Source of the DNA: Cheilinus undulatus
Taxonomy: Eukaryota; Chordata; Actinopteri; Labriformes; Labridae
Assembly (NCBI RefSeq): GCF_018320785.1
Contig: NC_054866.1
Span: forward strand, 8,958,487 to 9,022,486
Length of the DNA: 64,000 nt
Direction of reading: 5' to 3'
Shown here: one piece after another, positions 1-12,773 of the stretch
Numbering within the stretch: position 1 is the first letter of the stretch
Layout: each line of letters starts with the position of its first letter
Program-made: the position numbers and the translations under genes
Notes under the pieces: generated by a model
What the model was told of the DNA's origin: nothing
Databases searched by the model: none
The model's input: the letters and a program-made list of their open reading frames with translations, nothing else

Positions 1-974
1 CAGTGTCATGCATAGGCCCTAATCCTTTTCATGTATACTTTCCACAAGACACTAATGCCAGTAATGCCTCATTATCTTGCTTTCCTCTAATGTAGTGGAA
101 CATTGAGTCCATGTCTCTGATAAGAAAAAGTGTTTTACGCTGCACTGATAAAGGAATAACCACAGATCACCCTTCACCTGCAGACCTTACCGTGAATACT
201 TTTGATGAATGCAGAAACTGCTCTGACGCTGGAGTTTACACGACCTATTGTTGTCATCAGTTTGACATTTTTGCAAATTACTGGGGCCTTAGCACATCAT
301 CACGACCAATTCAGGAGAATACAAACTTTAAATAGTCGTGGTCATGCTTCCTCTTTTCCACCTCCTAGAGGAGGATCGCCCCATTTGTAAAATAGAAACT
401 CTGACCACTGGCAGGTTCAGCCTTGAATGGGTCAGCATTTCAGGAGTACTTAGATGGACACCCTGCCCCTGTACCTCACAAAAATACCACATAAGAAACA
501 TGGAGATCCTGACCATGATGGCCTCATCAAGGGTGTTATAGTTTAACTGGTGTTGGATTAACAGGTGACACTCTATTCAACATTCTAATGCTGCTTCTAC
601 CCAGTTCTAAGAATTTATCAGTACTCTCTGAGACATTATTATTACTGGGGAAGATTTTGTAGAGTCAGAAAGTTCATGTGAAGAGATGAATATTAAAAAA
701 GCAGTATATGTGACTTTGCTGATGCCTGATCAATCAGAGTAATAAAACTTTAAACATATAATTAAAATATCTGATTAATCACAATCAATCATTGAAATTC
801 ATTGATAAATTCTGATAAAAAATGTAATTATTTCGCAGCCCTTCTTGCATTTATAACAACATAGTCATATTTTGTCCTGCAGTTGTGTTGTGCTCAATTA
901 CTTACCATCCGAGCTGGAAAGATTACACCCCCTTAGAACACATGAAGGCATTGTACAGTTTTCGAGCATCTCTG

Positions 975-1009
<35 letters not shown>

Positions 1010-1410
1010 GAGATCAAGATAAAACTTTCATATTGCCAAAAACGAAATCTGACAGAGCTACACTTTCAGCATTTCAGGTTGTACTTATGAGGAGAACCAC
1101 CAGCCGTTAAACTACGTTTACTTTTAATTCCAAACTCTGTGTGATTAAAAAAAAATATAGAGACATGATTCAAGTTGTTCTAAAATCATATAATACTTTT
1201 TTCCAGATTTTTACATACTTGTACCACCACTCCAACGGCGATGATGCACCCTCGTAGAATAGGTCATGTACACTGGGAAATAAAAAAGAAAGGAAATGTT
1301 TAAATTTGTCTAGAATAATGACATACTTCCTATTACTATTATCTACATATAAAACGGTACTATCCGGAAGAATGAAGGTTATTCAAATCCGACCAAAACA
1401 TGACCCTGAC
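1..1410. other. Region left of the vwa5a exons; no gene recognised
   Basis: AT-rich sequence with a poly(A) run at about 979-1008. The next vwa5a exons (equivalent to human SGVISSFTAFIA and the C-terminus) were sought on the minus strand and not found. Open frames here are short and match nothing I know. Confidence 0.4.
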
Positions 1411-4400
1411 CTCTGGTCTTTGGACTCTCGGTTTTCCATCTCCAGGGAGCGAATCAGAGCTCGAGCAGCCAGTCTGTGGACTGTTAGTCTGAAGACAAGA
1501 GAGAGAAGACAACACATTTGTATACACATTTCAAATATTGCTCATTAAATTTACATTTTTCTATTTCTATTCACATGTTCCTCCTTTAAAAACTTCTCAG
1601 AGCTGGGCCTTTTAACCCAGAGTTTATCTTTTAGACAATACTGAATGGCAAGTTGCTTAAGGGTCACATATTTTACCACTTTAAGACAAGTTTATATTGG
1701 TCTCAGAAGTCCCCAAAACATGCCTGTGAATTTAGTTGCTGAAAAAACTCAAATATTAGATTTTTTCATGTCTATAAACCCCTCTGTTTCAGCCCCGCTC
1801 AGAGGAAGCTGTTTCTGTGTCTGTGGCTTTAAATGTTAATGAGCTGTCTGTTGACGCCTCTCTCAGGAAATGGATGTGGCTTTTTCTGTTTTTTTTTTTG
1901 TTTTTTTTTTGTTGTTTTTTTTTTAAACTTTACTTTTCTTTTTGGAAATAAACATTCAACCCTTGACCTGGGACAGAAACATAAATTCTAAAAAACATTT
2001 CTTATATAGTCATGACAAAAAAAATATACAGAGAATATAAAACTTATACAATTACAGAGACCTAGGCAGCTGAGAGAGGATTCATGCTTGGTTTGATTCT
2101 GATTGCTGCTGTTTATCTTCACCTCTCCTATTTGATTTTAGAGCATTCAACCCTGCCTCTGCTCGTTTTTACCTCTTTTTGCTGTTGTGTCCATTCTACC
2201 TCATTATCATCATTATTATGATTTTTATTATTACTATGAATGATATTTTACAGTTCCTAGCTTTCTAGTTTGTGTTTTATGACTAATTAATCTCCACACA
2301 ATTTAATTGTTTAATTCTATTCTTACTGTTCTGAGTTTTACTCCCTTCTGTCTCTTTCTATATTTTAGATGCTCTCACATCTCTGATCCTTAGGTCCCTT
2401 TTAATGTAATTGGGTTCCTGTGTTGCCTGGATTGGTCTAGGTTATTCTGGGGTTTTATTCGTTAAGGTTTTGTCCTTCCTGTTGTGTTCTTTGCTTGTGT
2501 TTTGATGCTTTGTCTTAATTGTAATTCTGTTTAATGTTAAAGCACTTTGTAAACCTCTGTTTTTAAAAGGTGCTATACAAATTGAGTTATCATTATTACG
2601 TTTATGAGTCCAGTGAAGAAATATGTGGACATTTTGGTGATGTTTTGGTTTTGCAAAGTTTTAAAGATTTATGAACAAGCATTTATTATTGTTAAACTAT
2701 CACATGAAATGTATATATTCATCTGAGTAATCTTTTAATATACGCACGTAGACAAAATTGTTGGTACCCTCCATTAAAGGAAGTAAAACTCTCAATGGTC
2801 ACTAAAATAACTTGATACTGGCAGAAGAAATAAAAATAAAAACTACTGAAAATTTACAAATGAATATCAGACATTGCATTTGAATTGTGACTCCTACGAG
2901 CTAAGAACATTAAACTCAGACTAAAATTCACACAGGCTCACCAAATTTGAAAATAGACGATTGGAAAAACATTGCCTTGTCTAATGACTCTTGATTTATG
3001 CAGGGATATGTCAATGATAAGGTCAGAATTTGGCAGAAAACCATAAAAGTCCTGCTGCATGGCACATTCAAAGTCACTGAAATCACCTCTCTCCCCATTC
3101 TTTTGCTGGTTTGAACTTCTGCAGATCACTGACCATGTCTGCATGCCTAAATGCATTGGTTGCTGCCATGTGATTGGCTGATTAGATATTAGTGTTAATG
3201 AACATTTGCAGCAAGTTTTGTGAATGGCGCAGTTTTTAAGGTGGAAAAGAAGCTGTTGCACAAAGGGGATTCTTGATTATCTGATGTCTTTGTGGTAAAC
3301 AGGCAAAATACTAAACGGTCTGATATAAAGATGGAAGAGGTTAATTTATGTGAGAGGTTGCAAAATGATGAAATATTAGTCAATGAAAACCAAACTGCAG
3401 CCTGGCACTTTCTTCTGTAAACCCAGAGGCTGCAGATTTATCAAATCCTTCATCTGGCCTTTAGATATCAGCAGTGTGCTACAGAAAACTCTAAGTGAAG
3501 GCTTTTAACAGTAAGCATGAATGTTGAGAACAAATGATGTAATATTTATATATTACAGTATTATCTAAATATGGATTCAGATTCAGACAGCTTTTAATTA
3601 TGTTATTATTCTGATTTCTACTAATCAGATGAACTAGTCAAGTTATATTTAGAGCACTGACTTCTGTCACTGAACATTTGTACACAAATTTTGATGAAGC
3701 CACTTGATTGGTTGCAGAGTCAAAGAAAAGCAGAAAGAGACGTGGCTGAGACTGAACCTCTCAGGTAAACGTCTAAGACTAACTTGGACTCAGGTTACAG
3801 ATAAACTGTATCATCAAATGTTGGTTACAGTGGGATTTGACTAGACTATTATAAGGACAATATTAAACAAAAAAAACTATCTTACCCAGAGTCCTCTGCA
3901 GGTTTCAGGCTGAAGTTAAACCTGTTCTGCAGGGGCTGACCAGCCAGCGTGTACTTCACTGTCACAGAGCCCTCTGCTGCCTCTGGAATCTGAACAGGAT
4001 CACACTTTTATAAACCTCATTAGACAAAGAAACAAATCATTTCACAATCACAAGATGAGCTCCTACCTGTCCACTGAGCTGGGCATAAACCAGCGACCTT
4101 TGACCCTGAAATAGTGCTGTGATTGGTGGAGAGAGGACAGAGACAGACACAACCTTTGGCAGATCCCAAGAGACTGAGACGTCGATCACGGCCGGCTGAA
4201 GAGCATATCGCAGTGACTGCATCAACTAGTTATGAAAAAAACGAAGACATTTGAAACAACAGCTTTAATTCAGATATACATTTTGCTGTATTGTTTCACT
4301 TTAAATTTATCTTACTTTGGGCTGCATCCTGTCGGTGCTTGTGATGAACTGAGCATGACCTCCTCCTTCCTTGGCCAGCCCATTGATGAGAGCAGAGCTG

Positions 4401-7400
4401 GCTCTTTCCCCAATCCCAAAAGAGAAACATCTACAATGCAGTAGTTTAGTTTTTAGAACAGAGAGCAGGAGATGAAGGTATAAAGTACCAGTCAAAAGTT
4501 TGGACACATCTTCTTATTCAAAGGGTTTTCTTTCATTATTTTCTACATTGTAAATTAATACTGCAGACATCGAAACTATGAAACAACACATATGAAATTA
4601 TGTAGAAAACAAAAAAGTTTTAAACAACCCAGAATGGGTTTTATATTTTAGATTCTTCAAAGTCCCCCCCTTTTGCTCTGAGCTTGGCACACTTCTAGCA
4701 TTCTCAGTCAGCTCTATGAGGTAGTCAACTGGAATGGCTTTCCAACAGTCTTGAAGGAGTTCCCAGAGGTACTGAGCACTTGTTGGCTGCTTTGCCTTCA
4801 CTCTGCAGTCCAAATAATCTCAAACCATCTCAGCTGGTTTAAGGTCTGGTCATTTGATGCAGAACCCCATCGCTCTCTTTCTTGTCAAATAGCCCTGACA
4901 AAGCTCGGAGGTGTGTTCGGAGTCTTGGTCCTGATGAAAAACAAATGATGGTCCCACTAAGAGGAAACCAGATGGGATGGTGTCTCTGCAGAATGCTGTG
5001 AGAACCATGCTGGTTAAGAGTGCCTTGAGTTTTGAATAAATCATCAACAGTGTCACCATCTCAGCTCCACCTCCACGCTTCATGATGGGAAAACACACGT
5101 AGAAACCATCCGCTCACCTTTTCTGCATCTCACAAAAACATGGAAGGTGGAACCAAAAATCTCAAATTCTGACTCATCAGACCAAAGTACAGATTTACGC
5201 TGGTTTAATGTCAGAGTAACATTACCATTCTCTTCTTCTTCTTGTTCTTCCGCAGTCGTGGCTTCTTTGCCGCATTTTGACCATGAAGGTCTGATTCACG
5301 CAGTCTCCTCTGAACAGTTGATATTGAGATGAACTCTTTGAAGCATTTATGTGGGCTCTGATCTAAGGGGCTGTTAATTTGCAGTTTCTGAGGCCAGTAA
5401 CTCTAATGATCTTATCCTCTCTAGCAAAGGTAACCCTTGCTCTTCCTTTCCTGGGGCAGTCCTCATGAGAGTCAGGTCCATCACAGTGTTTGATGGGTTT
5501 TGTGACTGCACTTGAGGATACGTTCAAATTCCTTGCAATTTTCCGGATTGACTGACCATCATGTCTTAAAGTAATGATGGACAGTCGTTTCTCTTTACTT
5601 AGCTGAGTGGTTCTTGCCATAAAATGGATTAAAACAGTAGTCAAACAGAGCTATTCACTGTATGAAACTGTGTACCAACCCTACCGTTGCACAACACAAC
5701 TGAAGGTCTCAAACACAATAAGAAGGCAAGAAACTCCATAAATTAACTCTTGGAAAGGCACACCTATTAATTGAAAGTCATTTCAGGTGACTTCGTCATG
5801 AAGCTGACTAAGAGAATGCAAAGAGCGTGCCAGGCTGTCAGAGCAAAAGGTGTCTAGGTTGAAGAATCTAGAATATAAAACATAGTCTTCTTTGTTTAAC
5901 ACTTTTTTGGTTTACTACATAATTCCATACGTGTTCTTTCATAGTTTTAATGTTTTCAGTATTAATCTACAAAGCAGAAAAAATAAAAATAAAGAAAACC
6001 CTTTGAATAGAAGGCGTGCCCAAACATTTGACTGGTACTGTGCAGTCTGTACATGTGACTGTGAAGTTTCTGTGTTTTCACCTGTGCAGATGTGAATTCT
6101 TCTTCACCAGATCGATGACTACTTTGGTGTTCCACACTTCTCCGTCAGTGAACACAAAGAGCTGGTCAAGAGAATAAACCTGTCACTGAATGGTACATTT
6201 AATATCTGAAGCAACCAAAACATGTCTACACTTATGTACTATACCATATTTACTTATATACTTATGTATGTATTTCCAGATAACTGGACTTCAGTGAGGC
6301 ATTTTGTACATGCATTCCTGCATATTTACTGATGTCTAAAATGGTTTATTTCACAGAATAATCACTTTAAAGCAAACTCCTACCTCTAATTCATGGTTTC
6401 AGACCACACTGATGTATCAGTGCAGCACTCATTTAAATAATAAATCTAAAAGTCAAGATTATAATGTGCATATCTTAATTTATTTCCTTCATAAATCAAG
6501 AAACTGGTAAAATAAAAATTCTTCACTTTGTCAATATGAGCTGACAAGATTGTTACTGTTAGTTTATCTGAAATGGTTTTATAGTTTAAGTACAAAACAG
6601 AAGGCGTGGTCAGAATGAACTATAAACAAACCAGCACATTCAGAGTTACCAGCAGAAGAAAAAGGATTCTCTGTGTAAATGAAAAGTTTGTTAATGCTAG
6701 TGGCATGTAATTTAAGACTTGTTTAACATGTTTTTAATGGTGTGGGTGTGTGTTTTACTTGTCTTGGTTGATTCTGAATGCAGGGCTGGCTGTAAATATG
6801 TTGAAGTGGCCGAAGGATCTCCGTTCCTCCCAGATTAGCCTCCATCTCTCCAACTTTCTTCAGAGCTTCCTCCATGGTCTTTTGGCTGTACTCCACACTC
6901 TTCCTACCACCACATCAGTAAATTAACACATAATCGGAGCACACAAATGTGCTGACGGGTTTACAACAATGACAGGAACAAATCTGGGTGACTGAATTTG
7001 AGGTACTGACTTACAGGAAGAAGTGTTCATAGCTAGACCCAAAACTATAGATGTTGAAATAGCAGCCCAACGGTAAGCTCTTCAAAAGGAGGAGGAGAGT
7101 ATCCTACAGGGAGAGAGGAAAAGTTTTTAAGGGGTGCCAGCTACGTTTTCTCCCAGCATTCAAGATAAGTCAGCTGTAGGTATGAGTCTCTACACTTACA
7201 GTACAAGTCAGTAGTTCCCAAAGTGTAGGGCACTGCCCCCTGGTGGACAACAAGTGGTCAATTATAATAAAAAAAAACTTGGAGTTCCTGCTGGGATTTG
7301 GGCATGGGTCAAAGAGGCTTTTTAGTAGGTCTGATGGCCTATATGCATGCCAAAATTTATAAGTCTGGGTTGAACAGTGTGCAGGGGCTGATTCTTTGTG

Positions 7401-8361
7401 GCAACACATAAAAAACACATCAAAAATCAGTGGTGTAAATGTTCGACTGGCAGAAGGGTGCGCTGTGACAGAGAAATGATATTGATGCATGGATGTATTA
7501 AGAAACAATCTGTGATTAACCTTGTGAAGTTTGGTGATGACTGAAATAAACACTCAAAAGTTACAAGGTAATATTGGTGCAATTTCACAGCAAAAAATAA
7601 ACAAAAACTAAATTTAACTTTGGGCTCCGATAACGGCCCTGCCCTATGGTGAAAACTCACAGTCCACACAACTTTGGGTCTCAAGGTTGTTTGAATAAAA
7701 AAAATCTGGGGTCAATCAGATTTTCATGCATGTAGGTCTTTCCCAGGGACCTAATTTACTTTTGGCACCCCCCAGAGGTGACTGTGTGATATACTTGCAC
7801 TGTTTCAGCACCAGATGGGACATGTTAAGTGTTAAGGCCCCCAAAACAGGCCAGGAATGGCACAAATTAGCAGACAAAATAGGGCCCTCTCCAACAACCC
7901 TAGGCTGGTGCTCAGGTCCTACTTAACTGCATGTAAATGTAGAGACTTAGTGAGGGAAACACTTTAATCCCTTAAAGCCTGTTGAATCATAATTGATACA
8001 TACTTTTATGATACCTCTATCTCATCAATAGGATCAATAATTTACTAAAAAATAATCCTAAATACAACCTGATAAATGATGAAAAAGCCCTCAGGTGGAT
8101 AATCAGTTACCAAAAACACCTAAAGTATCAAATGAGATACAAAAATATATATGTTATATATATTTTGGTATAATTTCATAGAAAAAAATAGACCAAAACA
8201 AAATTTAAGTTTGGGCACCGATAACATCACCACACTCTGGTGAAAACTCATGCTGAGCACAACTTTGGGTCTCAAGTTGTGTAGTTTGAGTAAAAAAAAT
8301 CTGGAGTCAATAAGATAAAATCCTTGCACGAGTTTGTTCAAATACGACCCTTAAATTATGC

Positions 8362-8393
<32 letters not shown>

Positions 8394-9581
8394 AAAAAAA
8401 ATTTTAAAAATCGAAATGGCCAATTTATCATTTGATTTACGATATGTGTCTCAGAGGCTTTTTGTGCACACAAAGATATGGCACACATGCTTACAAATTT
8501 TTGAAATCCTAGGCTCAACCTGCTGGGGGGGGGCTGAATTTTTGGAAGATCTAGGGGCGCCACTGAGCCATTAGGCCATGTCAACCAACAAACATCATAC
8601 CAGTTACCAAGTTTTATTGCTTTACACGTATCATAAGCGCCTGAAAATTCTACTTTTTCTGTGGCAACACATGAAAAACACGTCAAAAATCAGTGGCGTA
8701 AATGTTCGACTGGCAGAAGGGGGCATTGTGACAGAGAAATGAGATCGATGCATGAATGTATTCAGGACCAATGTGTGATTAACCTTGCGCAGTTTAGTGA
8801 TGATAGAAATAAAGACTAAAATGTTATAAGGCAAAATTGGTGTAATTTCCCTGCTGAAAATAGACAAAAACGAAGTTTAAGTTTGTGCTCCGATAACGAC
8901 TCCACCCTATAGTGAAAACTCACCAATAACACAACTTTGGGTCTCAAGGTTGTCTAGTTTGAGTAAAAATATTCTGGAGTAAATAATAAATCTAAAAGTC
9001 AACATCACAATGTACATGTCTTTGCATTAATTTGATTCACAAATCAAGAAACTGGTAAGAAATGCTTCACATTGTTATCACTGGCTGACAAAGTTGTTAC
9101 TGTTAGATTCTTTGAAATGATTTTATAGTTGAAGTACAAAACTGCAGGCGTGGTCAGAATGAACTATGAACAAACCAGCACATTCAGAGTTACCAGCAGA
9201 GGACAAAAGGATTCTCTGTGTTAATGATCGGTTTGTTAATGCTAGTGGCATGTAATTTAAGACTTGTTTTACACATGTTTTTAATGGTGTGGGTGTGTGT
9301 TTTACTTGTCTTGGTTGATTCTGAATGCAGGGCTGGCTGTAAATATGTTGAAGTGGTCGAAGAGTGTACTCCACACTCTTCCTACCACCACATCAGTAAA
9401 TTCACAAATAATCAGAGCACACAAACATGTAGACGGATTTACAACAATGACAGGAACAAATCTGGTTGACTGAATTTGAGGTAGTGACTTACGGGAAGAT
9501 GTGTTCATATCCGGATCCAAAACTATAGATGTTGAAATAGCAGCCCAATGGTAAGCTCTTCAACAGGAGGAGGAGAGTATC
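1411..9581 (-). CDS. vwa5a: vwa5a-like gene, partial (vWA domain exons only)
   Basis: Minus-strand exons with consensus splice sites, in transcript order: 9493-9581, 9306-9381, 7015-7103, 6759-6903, 6082-6161, 4316-4430, 4067-4225, 3886-3989, 1411-1488. The reading frame is continuous across all junctions. Peptides such as GCYFNIYSFGS, LFVFTDGEV, CFSFGIGE, VYAQLSGQ and LTVHRLAARALI match the second half of the vWA domain and the region after it in VWA5A (BCSC-1), roughly residues 320-560 of the about 790-residue human protein. VWA5A is a VIT plus vWA protein of poorly defined function. The first two exons listed are an extra copy of the next two. No VIT-domain exons or MIDAS (DxSxS) exon were found upstream before the opsin. 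The C-terminal exons would lie left of position 1411 or outside the window. No stop or frameshift was seen in these exons, so this may be a live gene with unusual or unrecognised 5' exons, or a truncated remnant. Confidence 0.8.
1489..3885 (-). other. Large vwa5a intron
   Basis: Intron between exons 3886-3989 and 1411-1488. It holds a fragment of a common fish repeat at about 1655-1880 (also at 21,983-22,215), a T-rich run near 1885-1925, and at about 2515-2590 a plus-oriented copy of the teleost tail motif (aaagcactttgtaaacc followed by aaggtgctatacaaat) also seen at 50,350 and, inverted, at 63,640. Confidence 0.5.
4483..6040 (-). mobile_element. Tc1-like transposon, decayed, in a vwa5a intron
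   Basis: Terminal inverted repeats resemble each other: agtaccagtcaaaagtttgg at the left and its diverged complement ending ttgactggtactg at the right. Inside, on the minus strand, is a Tc1-type transposase in pieces: an N-terminal helix-turn-helix part at 5363-5644 (MARTTQLSKEKR, then DGQSIRKIARNLNVSSSAV), and DDE-domain remnants between about 4600 and 5330 (SDESEFEIFG, MKRGGGAEMV). Several stops and frame changes make it inactive. The ends lie in one vwa5a intron, so it should be removed with that intron. Confidence 0.85.
7190..8968. repeat. Cluster of copies of an unclassified dispersed fish repeat
   Basis: At least three partial copies of one family: about 7190-7930, 8140-8350 and 8420-8968. 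Hallmarks are 'gccccctggtgg', 'aaaaatcagtggcgtaaatg', 'gactggcagaaggggg', 'tttgggctccgataacg' and 'acaactttgggtctcaag'. A T run at 8361-8388 is followed by more of the family. Other copies are at about 10,206-11,220 and 28,325-30,200. No coding capacity is evident. The repeat was not assigned to a named superfamily. Confidence 0.65.
9306..9581 (-). pseudogene. Extra copy of two vwa5a exons, second exon shortened
   Basis: Exon 9493-9581 (89 nt) duplicates 7015-7103, and exon 9306-9381 (76 nt) duplicates 6759-6903 (145 nt). The shortened exon lacks 69 nt inside: 24 codons are replaced by one, so the frame is kept. Both copies keep AG acceptors and GT donors. The pair starts and ends in phase 0, so inclusion would add 55 codons without a frameshift. 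Whether these exons are spliced in is unknown. The deleted part covers the vWA stretch equivalent to KTMEEALKKVGEM. Confidence 0.75.
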
Positions 9582-9675
9582 CTACAGGGAGAGAGGAAAA
9601 GGTTTTGTTTAAGGGGTGCCAGTCAAATTTTCTCCCAGCATTCAAGATTAGTCAGCTGTAGGTATGAGTCTGTAC

Positions 9676-10197
9676 CATTGACTGTAGAAAGAATTGGACA
9701 AACCCCCTGTGACTTCAGTCGTCTGCTTACAATAGCCGGGCTAAAACAGTTCTTGAAGCCCATTCGTGGAGGCTTCCATATTAAAATCATGGTCTCAACC
9801 GAACTTTAGATCAACCTAACGGCCCGCCCACTAAGCGTGACTTCTTGTCAGCCTGCTAGCTAGCATTCCGGTTGACAGAAACAGAGCCTCTGCCTGCTGA
9901 GCACCAATCACCGTGAAGTGAGGTTTATCCTAAATATAATCCAAACTATCGTGGTACAAAAAGATTCACCCCCCCGTACAGTGGGAGCACAATAAGACAC
10001 TAGCTAATGAGACACGTTTGGTGTTCTGAACCAGGCTGTAAACCAGTTTATTTTGTGTGTCAAAACCGGCTGTTTAACATGTGTGCAGATGGAACTTCCG
10101 GTGTTCCTGCAGCCAGCCTCAAGTGGACACTACCGGTATAGCAATCTTAGACACTCCCACATTGCCTTCATTTTTTAGGACCAGAGGTTGCCGCTTG
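9676..10197. mobile_element. 522-bp inserted repeat with 8-bp target duplication
   Basis: The sequence is bounded by GTCTGTAC at 9668-9675 and 10198-10205 and is absent from the matching place in duplication unit 1. This shows it inserted after, or only into, unit 2. The left end is cattgactgtagaaa and the right end ccagaggttgccgcttg. A related copy lies at about 61,735-62,210 (shared 'cagccagcctcaagtggacact'-type core). I see no clear terminal inverted repeat. The 8-bp duplication would fit hAT-type integration, but the class is open. Confidence 0.7.
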
Positions 10198-10205
10198 GTC
10201 TGTAC

Positions 10206-11220
10206 ATTTACAGTATAGATCAGTCGTTCCCAAAATGTAGGACACTGCCCCCTGGTGGGCAACAAGTGGTCAATTATAATAATAAACTTGGACTTCCTGT
10301 TGGGATTTGGGCATGGGTCAAAGAGGCTTTTTAGTAGGTCTGATGATGACCTATATGCACACCAAAATTCATAAGCCTGGGTTGTGTGCTGGGGCTGATT
10401 CTTTGTGGCAACACATAAAAACACATCAAAAATCAGTGGTGCAGATATTTGACTGGCAGAAGGGGGCGCTGTGAGAAAGTAATGATATTGATGCATGGAT
10501 GTATTCAGAAGCAATCTGTGATTATCCTTGTGAAGTTTGGTGATGATTGAAATAAACACTCAAAAGTTACAAGGTAATATTGGTGCAATTTCACAGCAAA
10601 AAATAGACAAAAACTAAATTTAACTTTGGGCTCCGATAACGGCCCTGCCCTATGGTGATAAATCACAGCTCGTACAACTTTGGGTCTCAAGATTGTCTAG
10701 TTTGAGTAAAAAAATGCTGGAGTCAATCAGATGAAATCTTTTAGACGAGATCGTTCAAATACACAAAGTGTCCGGCAGCGAAGAAAGCCAAAAATGCCAA
10801 AATTTGACCATTGGCATCTGTAGATCGGTTCCTGTACATTTTAGAGGATGGTCATAATGTTTTTTTTTTTTCATCTCATCGTGAAACATATGTGTAGCAA
10901 TTTTCATGCACGTAGGTATTACCCAGGGCTTTATCTCACTTTTAGCACCTCCTAGGAAAAACTGTGTGACAGACTTACACTGTTCTACCACCATTTCTCG
11001 AGGGGGACAATTTTTGAGCAAAAAAACAAACAAACAAACAAACAAGAAAACAATGGAGTTTTCACATATGTTAAGGCCCCCCAAAACAAGCCAACAAGAG
11101 GCGAAAAAACAAATCCCTTTAGTTCCCATAGGGCTCTAGCACTGGTCAGTGCTCAGGCCCTAATAACAGCTACAGTTTCAAGTGGGCCCTCGCACCGAGG
11201 TCAGTGCTCGGACCCTAAAT
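10206..11220. repeat. Copy of the dispersed 'ggccctcgcacc' repeat family
   Basis: Same family as 7190-8968 and 28,325-30,200. This copy reaches one family end, with 'gtgggccctcgcaccgaggtcagtgctcggaccctaa' split over 11,181-11,217. Its first 530 bp match unit 1 of the vwa5a duplication closely. Confidence 0.6.
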
Positions 11221-11260
11221 ATTTGTACAATTATACATACTTGTTTGGATATGTTAGTTG

Positions 11261-12385
11261 CAGTGTTGTAGTCGAGTCACCAACCCTCGAATCCTGAGTC
11301 CCTACTGTTCGAGTCCGAGTCAAGTCCAAGTCACCAAAGAAAAATCTGAGTGGAGTCCTCTTTACCTGAGTCCGTGTCAAGTCTCCATTACCTGTGTTCG
11401 GGTACAAGACAAGTCCCCAATACCTAAAAACTAGAGCCAAATTAAATTGAATTATTAACCATTTTTAAGCCATTCCAGCTTTCCAGGTGAGCTACGCTGA
11501 TGTGTTTCATTAACATATGAGTTTCTTCAACTTTTAATTCTAAAAGGCAAAAGGAACTGTTACACTCTTCATCTATAATATCAGTTATATTGACAGGATT
11601 CTTTGTTATTTAGAGTGGAAAAATGAGACAACATGCTTTTGACTGAACTCATGCTTTACATCTATCTTATACTAAATATTCTTCTATTAAAATGACTTTA
11701 TTTGTTCAGATTGCTCGCAAAAAATTAAAATTCCAATTTTCTCCGTTGGACATTTGAACACATCATAAAAAGACATCATATTTTTCCGTATGTCAGCCTG
11801 ATTAGCTTACTAATCAGCGTTATCTCGCCGATGTTAACGCAGATTTCAACATTGAATTGATATTTTTAACTAACGGGACTCACTACAAGGTATCACTCTG
11901 TCCAAGACTGAGGAGGATTACTGTACAGCAGCAACAGCAGCCAGTATGACGAGTCTGAGCAGCTGATGGAGATTTTCAGTGAAAATCAAGGTTGGCTGGC
12001 TGCATTCAAAGTTGATTTCTTGTAAAGATTACCGCAGGAATACAGAGAAGAGCAACAGGTTTAAACTACCTATCAACCTCTCAGCTCCTCTCTCTGTCAC
12101 CCAGGCTCACCCGATCCTCCTCCTCTCCCCTCTAGTTGTTTTAACAGACAGCAGATTAGACACACGTGCAGCTGAACGCACACACCAGGCGCTGTGTGAA
12201 CGCTGATCAGTTATGAGGGGTTTTCTCACACAAAAAAATAAATATTTCTAAATAAAGAAAATCTTTAGCAAAAAAGGTTCGAGTCCTCCTCTTCATCCTC
12301 AAGCCCTGACACAGTTAAAGCTCGAATCCGAGTCCAAGTCCAAGTCATCAGCGCTCAAGTCCACGTCGATTCACGAGTCCTTTTG
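11261..12385. mobile_element. Nonautonomous DNA element with 'gagtcaagtccaagtc' ends
   Basis: The element begins cagtgttgtagtcgagtcac and both end regions carry short repeats of the type 'cgagtccgagtcaagtcc'. The right end region is at about 12,280-12,385. The interior (11,430-12,270) is noncoding. A related, shorter sequence begins at 55,292 (agtgttgtacccaagacc). No transposase remnant is visible. Exact right boundary uncertain. Confidence 0.5.
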
Positions 12386-12773
12386 GCCCTAAGCAGTCCT
12401 GTTTCTGCTGCAGGTTACCTCATGAGACACTCAGCAAAGTTTTCTAGTGGCACTGACTACTCTTCCACTTATTGTTGGGATATTTACTTTCATGAAATAA
12501 GTTAGGTTATATGCAAACAGCGGAAATGTACTCTTTAGAGGACAGCTGAAGCAGTTTGACATTGAGATGTTATGTGTTGATGCAAGTGATGCCAGAATCA
12601 ATGGGCATACAGGCCTTTTAGAACATGTTCTCCAGAGAGCACTCCCAACAGATAGGTCAGAAGATGAGGAGAATTGCTAAGGACTGAAGTTAGGTAGTGT
12701 TACTTTTAAAACTAACTCATTAGAATACTGAGTTACATACAGAGCAAAGTAACTTGCTACATTACTGCGTTAC

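Larger units (their letters stand above)
6434..10735 (-). repeat. Tandem duplication in vwa5a (two units)
   Basis: Unit 1 (about 6434-7700) and unit 2 (about 8971-10735) share intron flank, two exons, the next intron and part of a dispersed repeat, with roughly 90% identity by eye. Unit 2 carries a 522-bp insertion at 9676-10197. More copies of the same dispersed repeat fill 7700-8970. The left breakpoints share the string taaataataaatctaaaag. The unit 1/unit 2 join falls in the dispersed repeat, which suggests unequal recombination between repeat copies. Confidence 0.75.

Noticed and set aside
1215-1280. Further vwa5a exon on the minus strand
   Set aside because: Acceptor-like sequence is present but none of the three frames resembles the expected VWA5A region.
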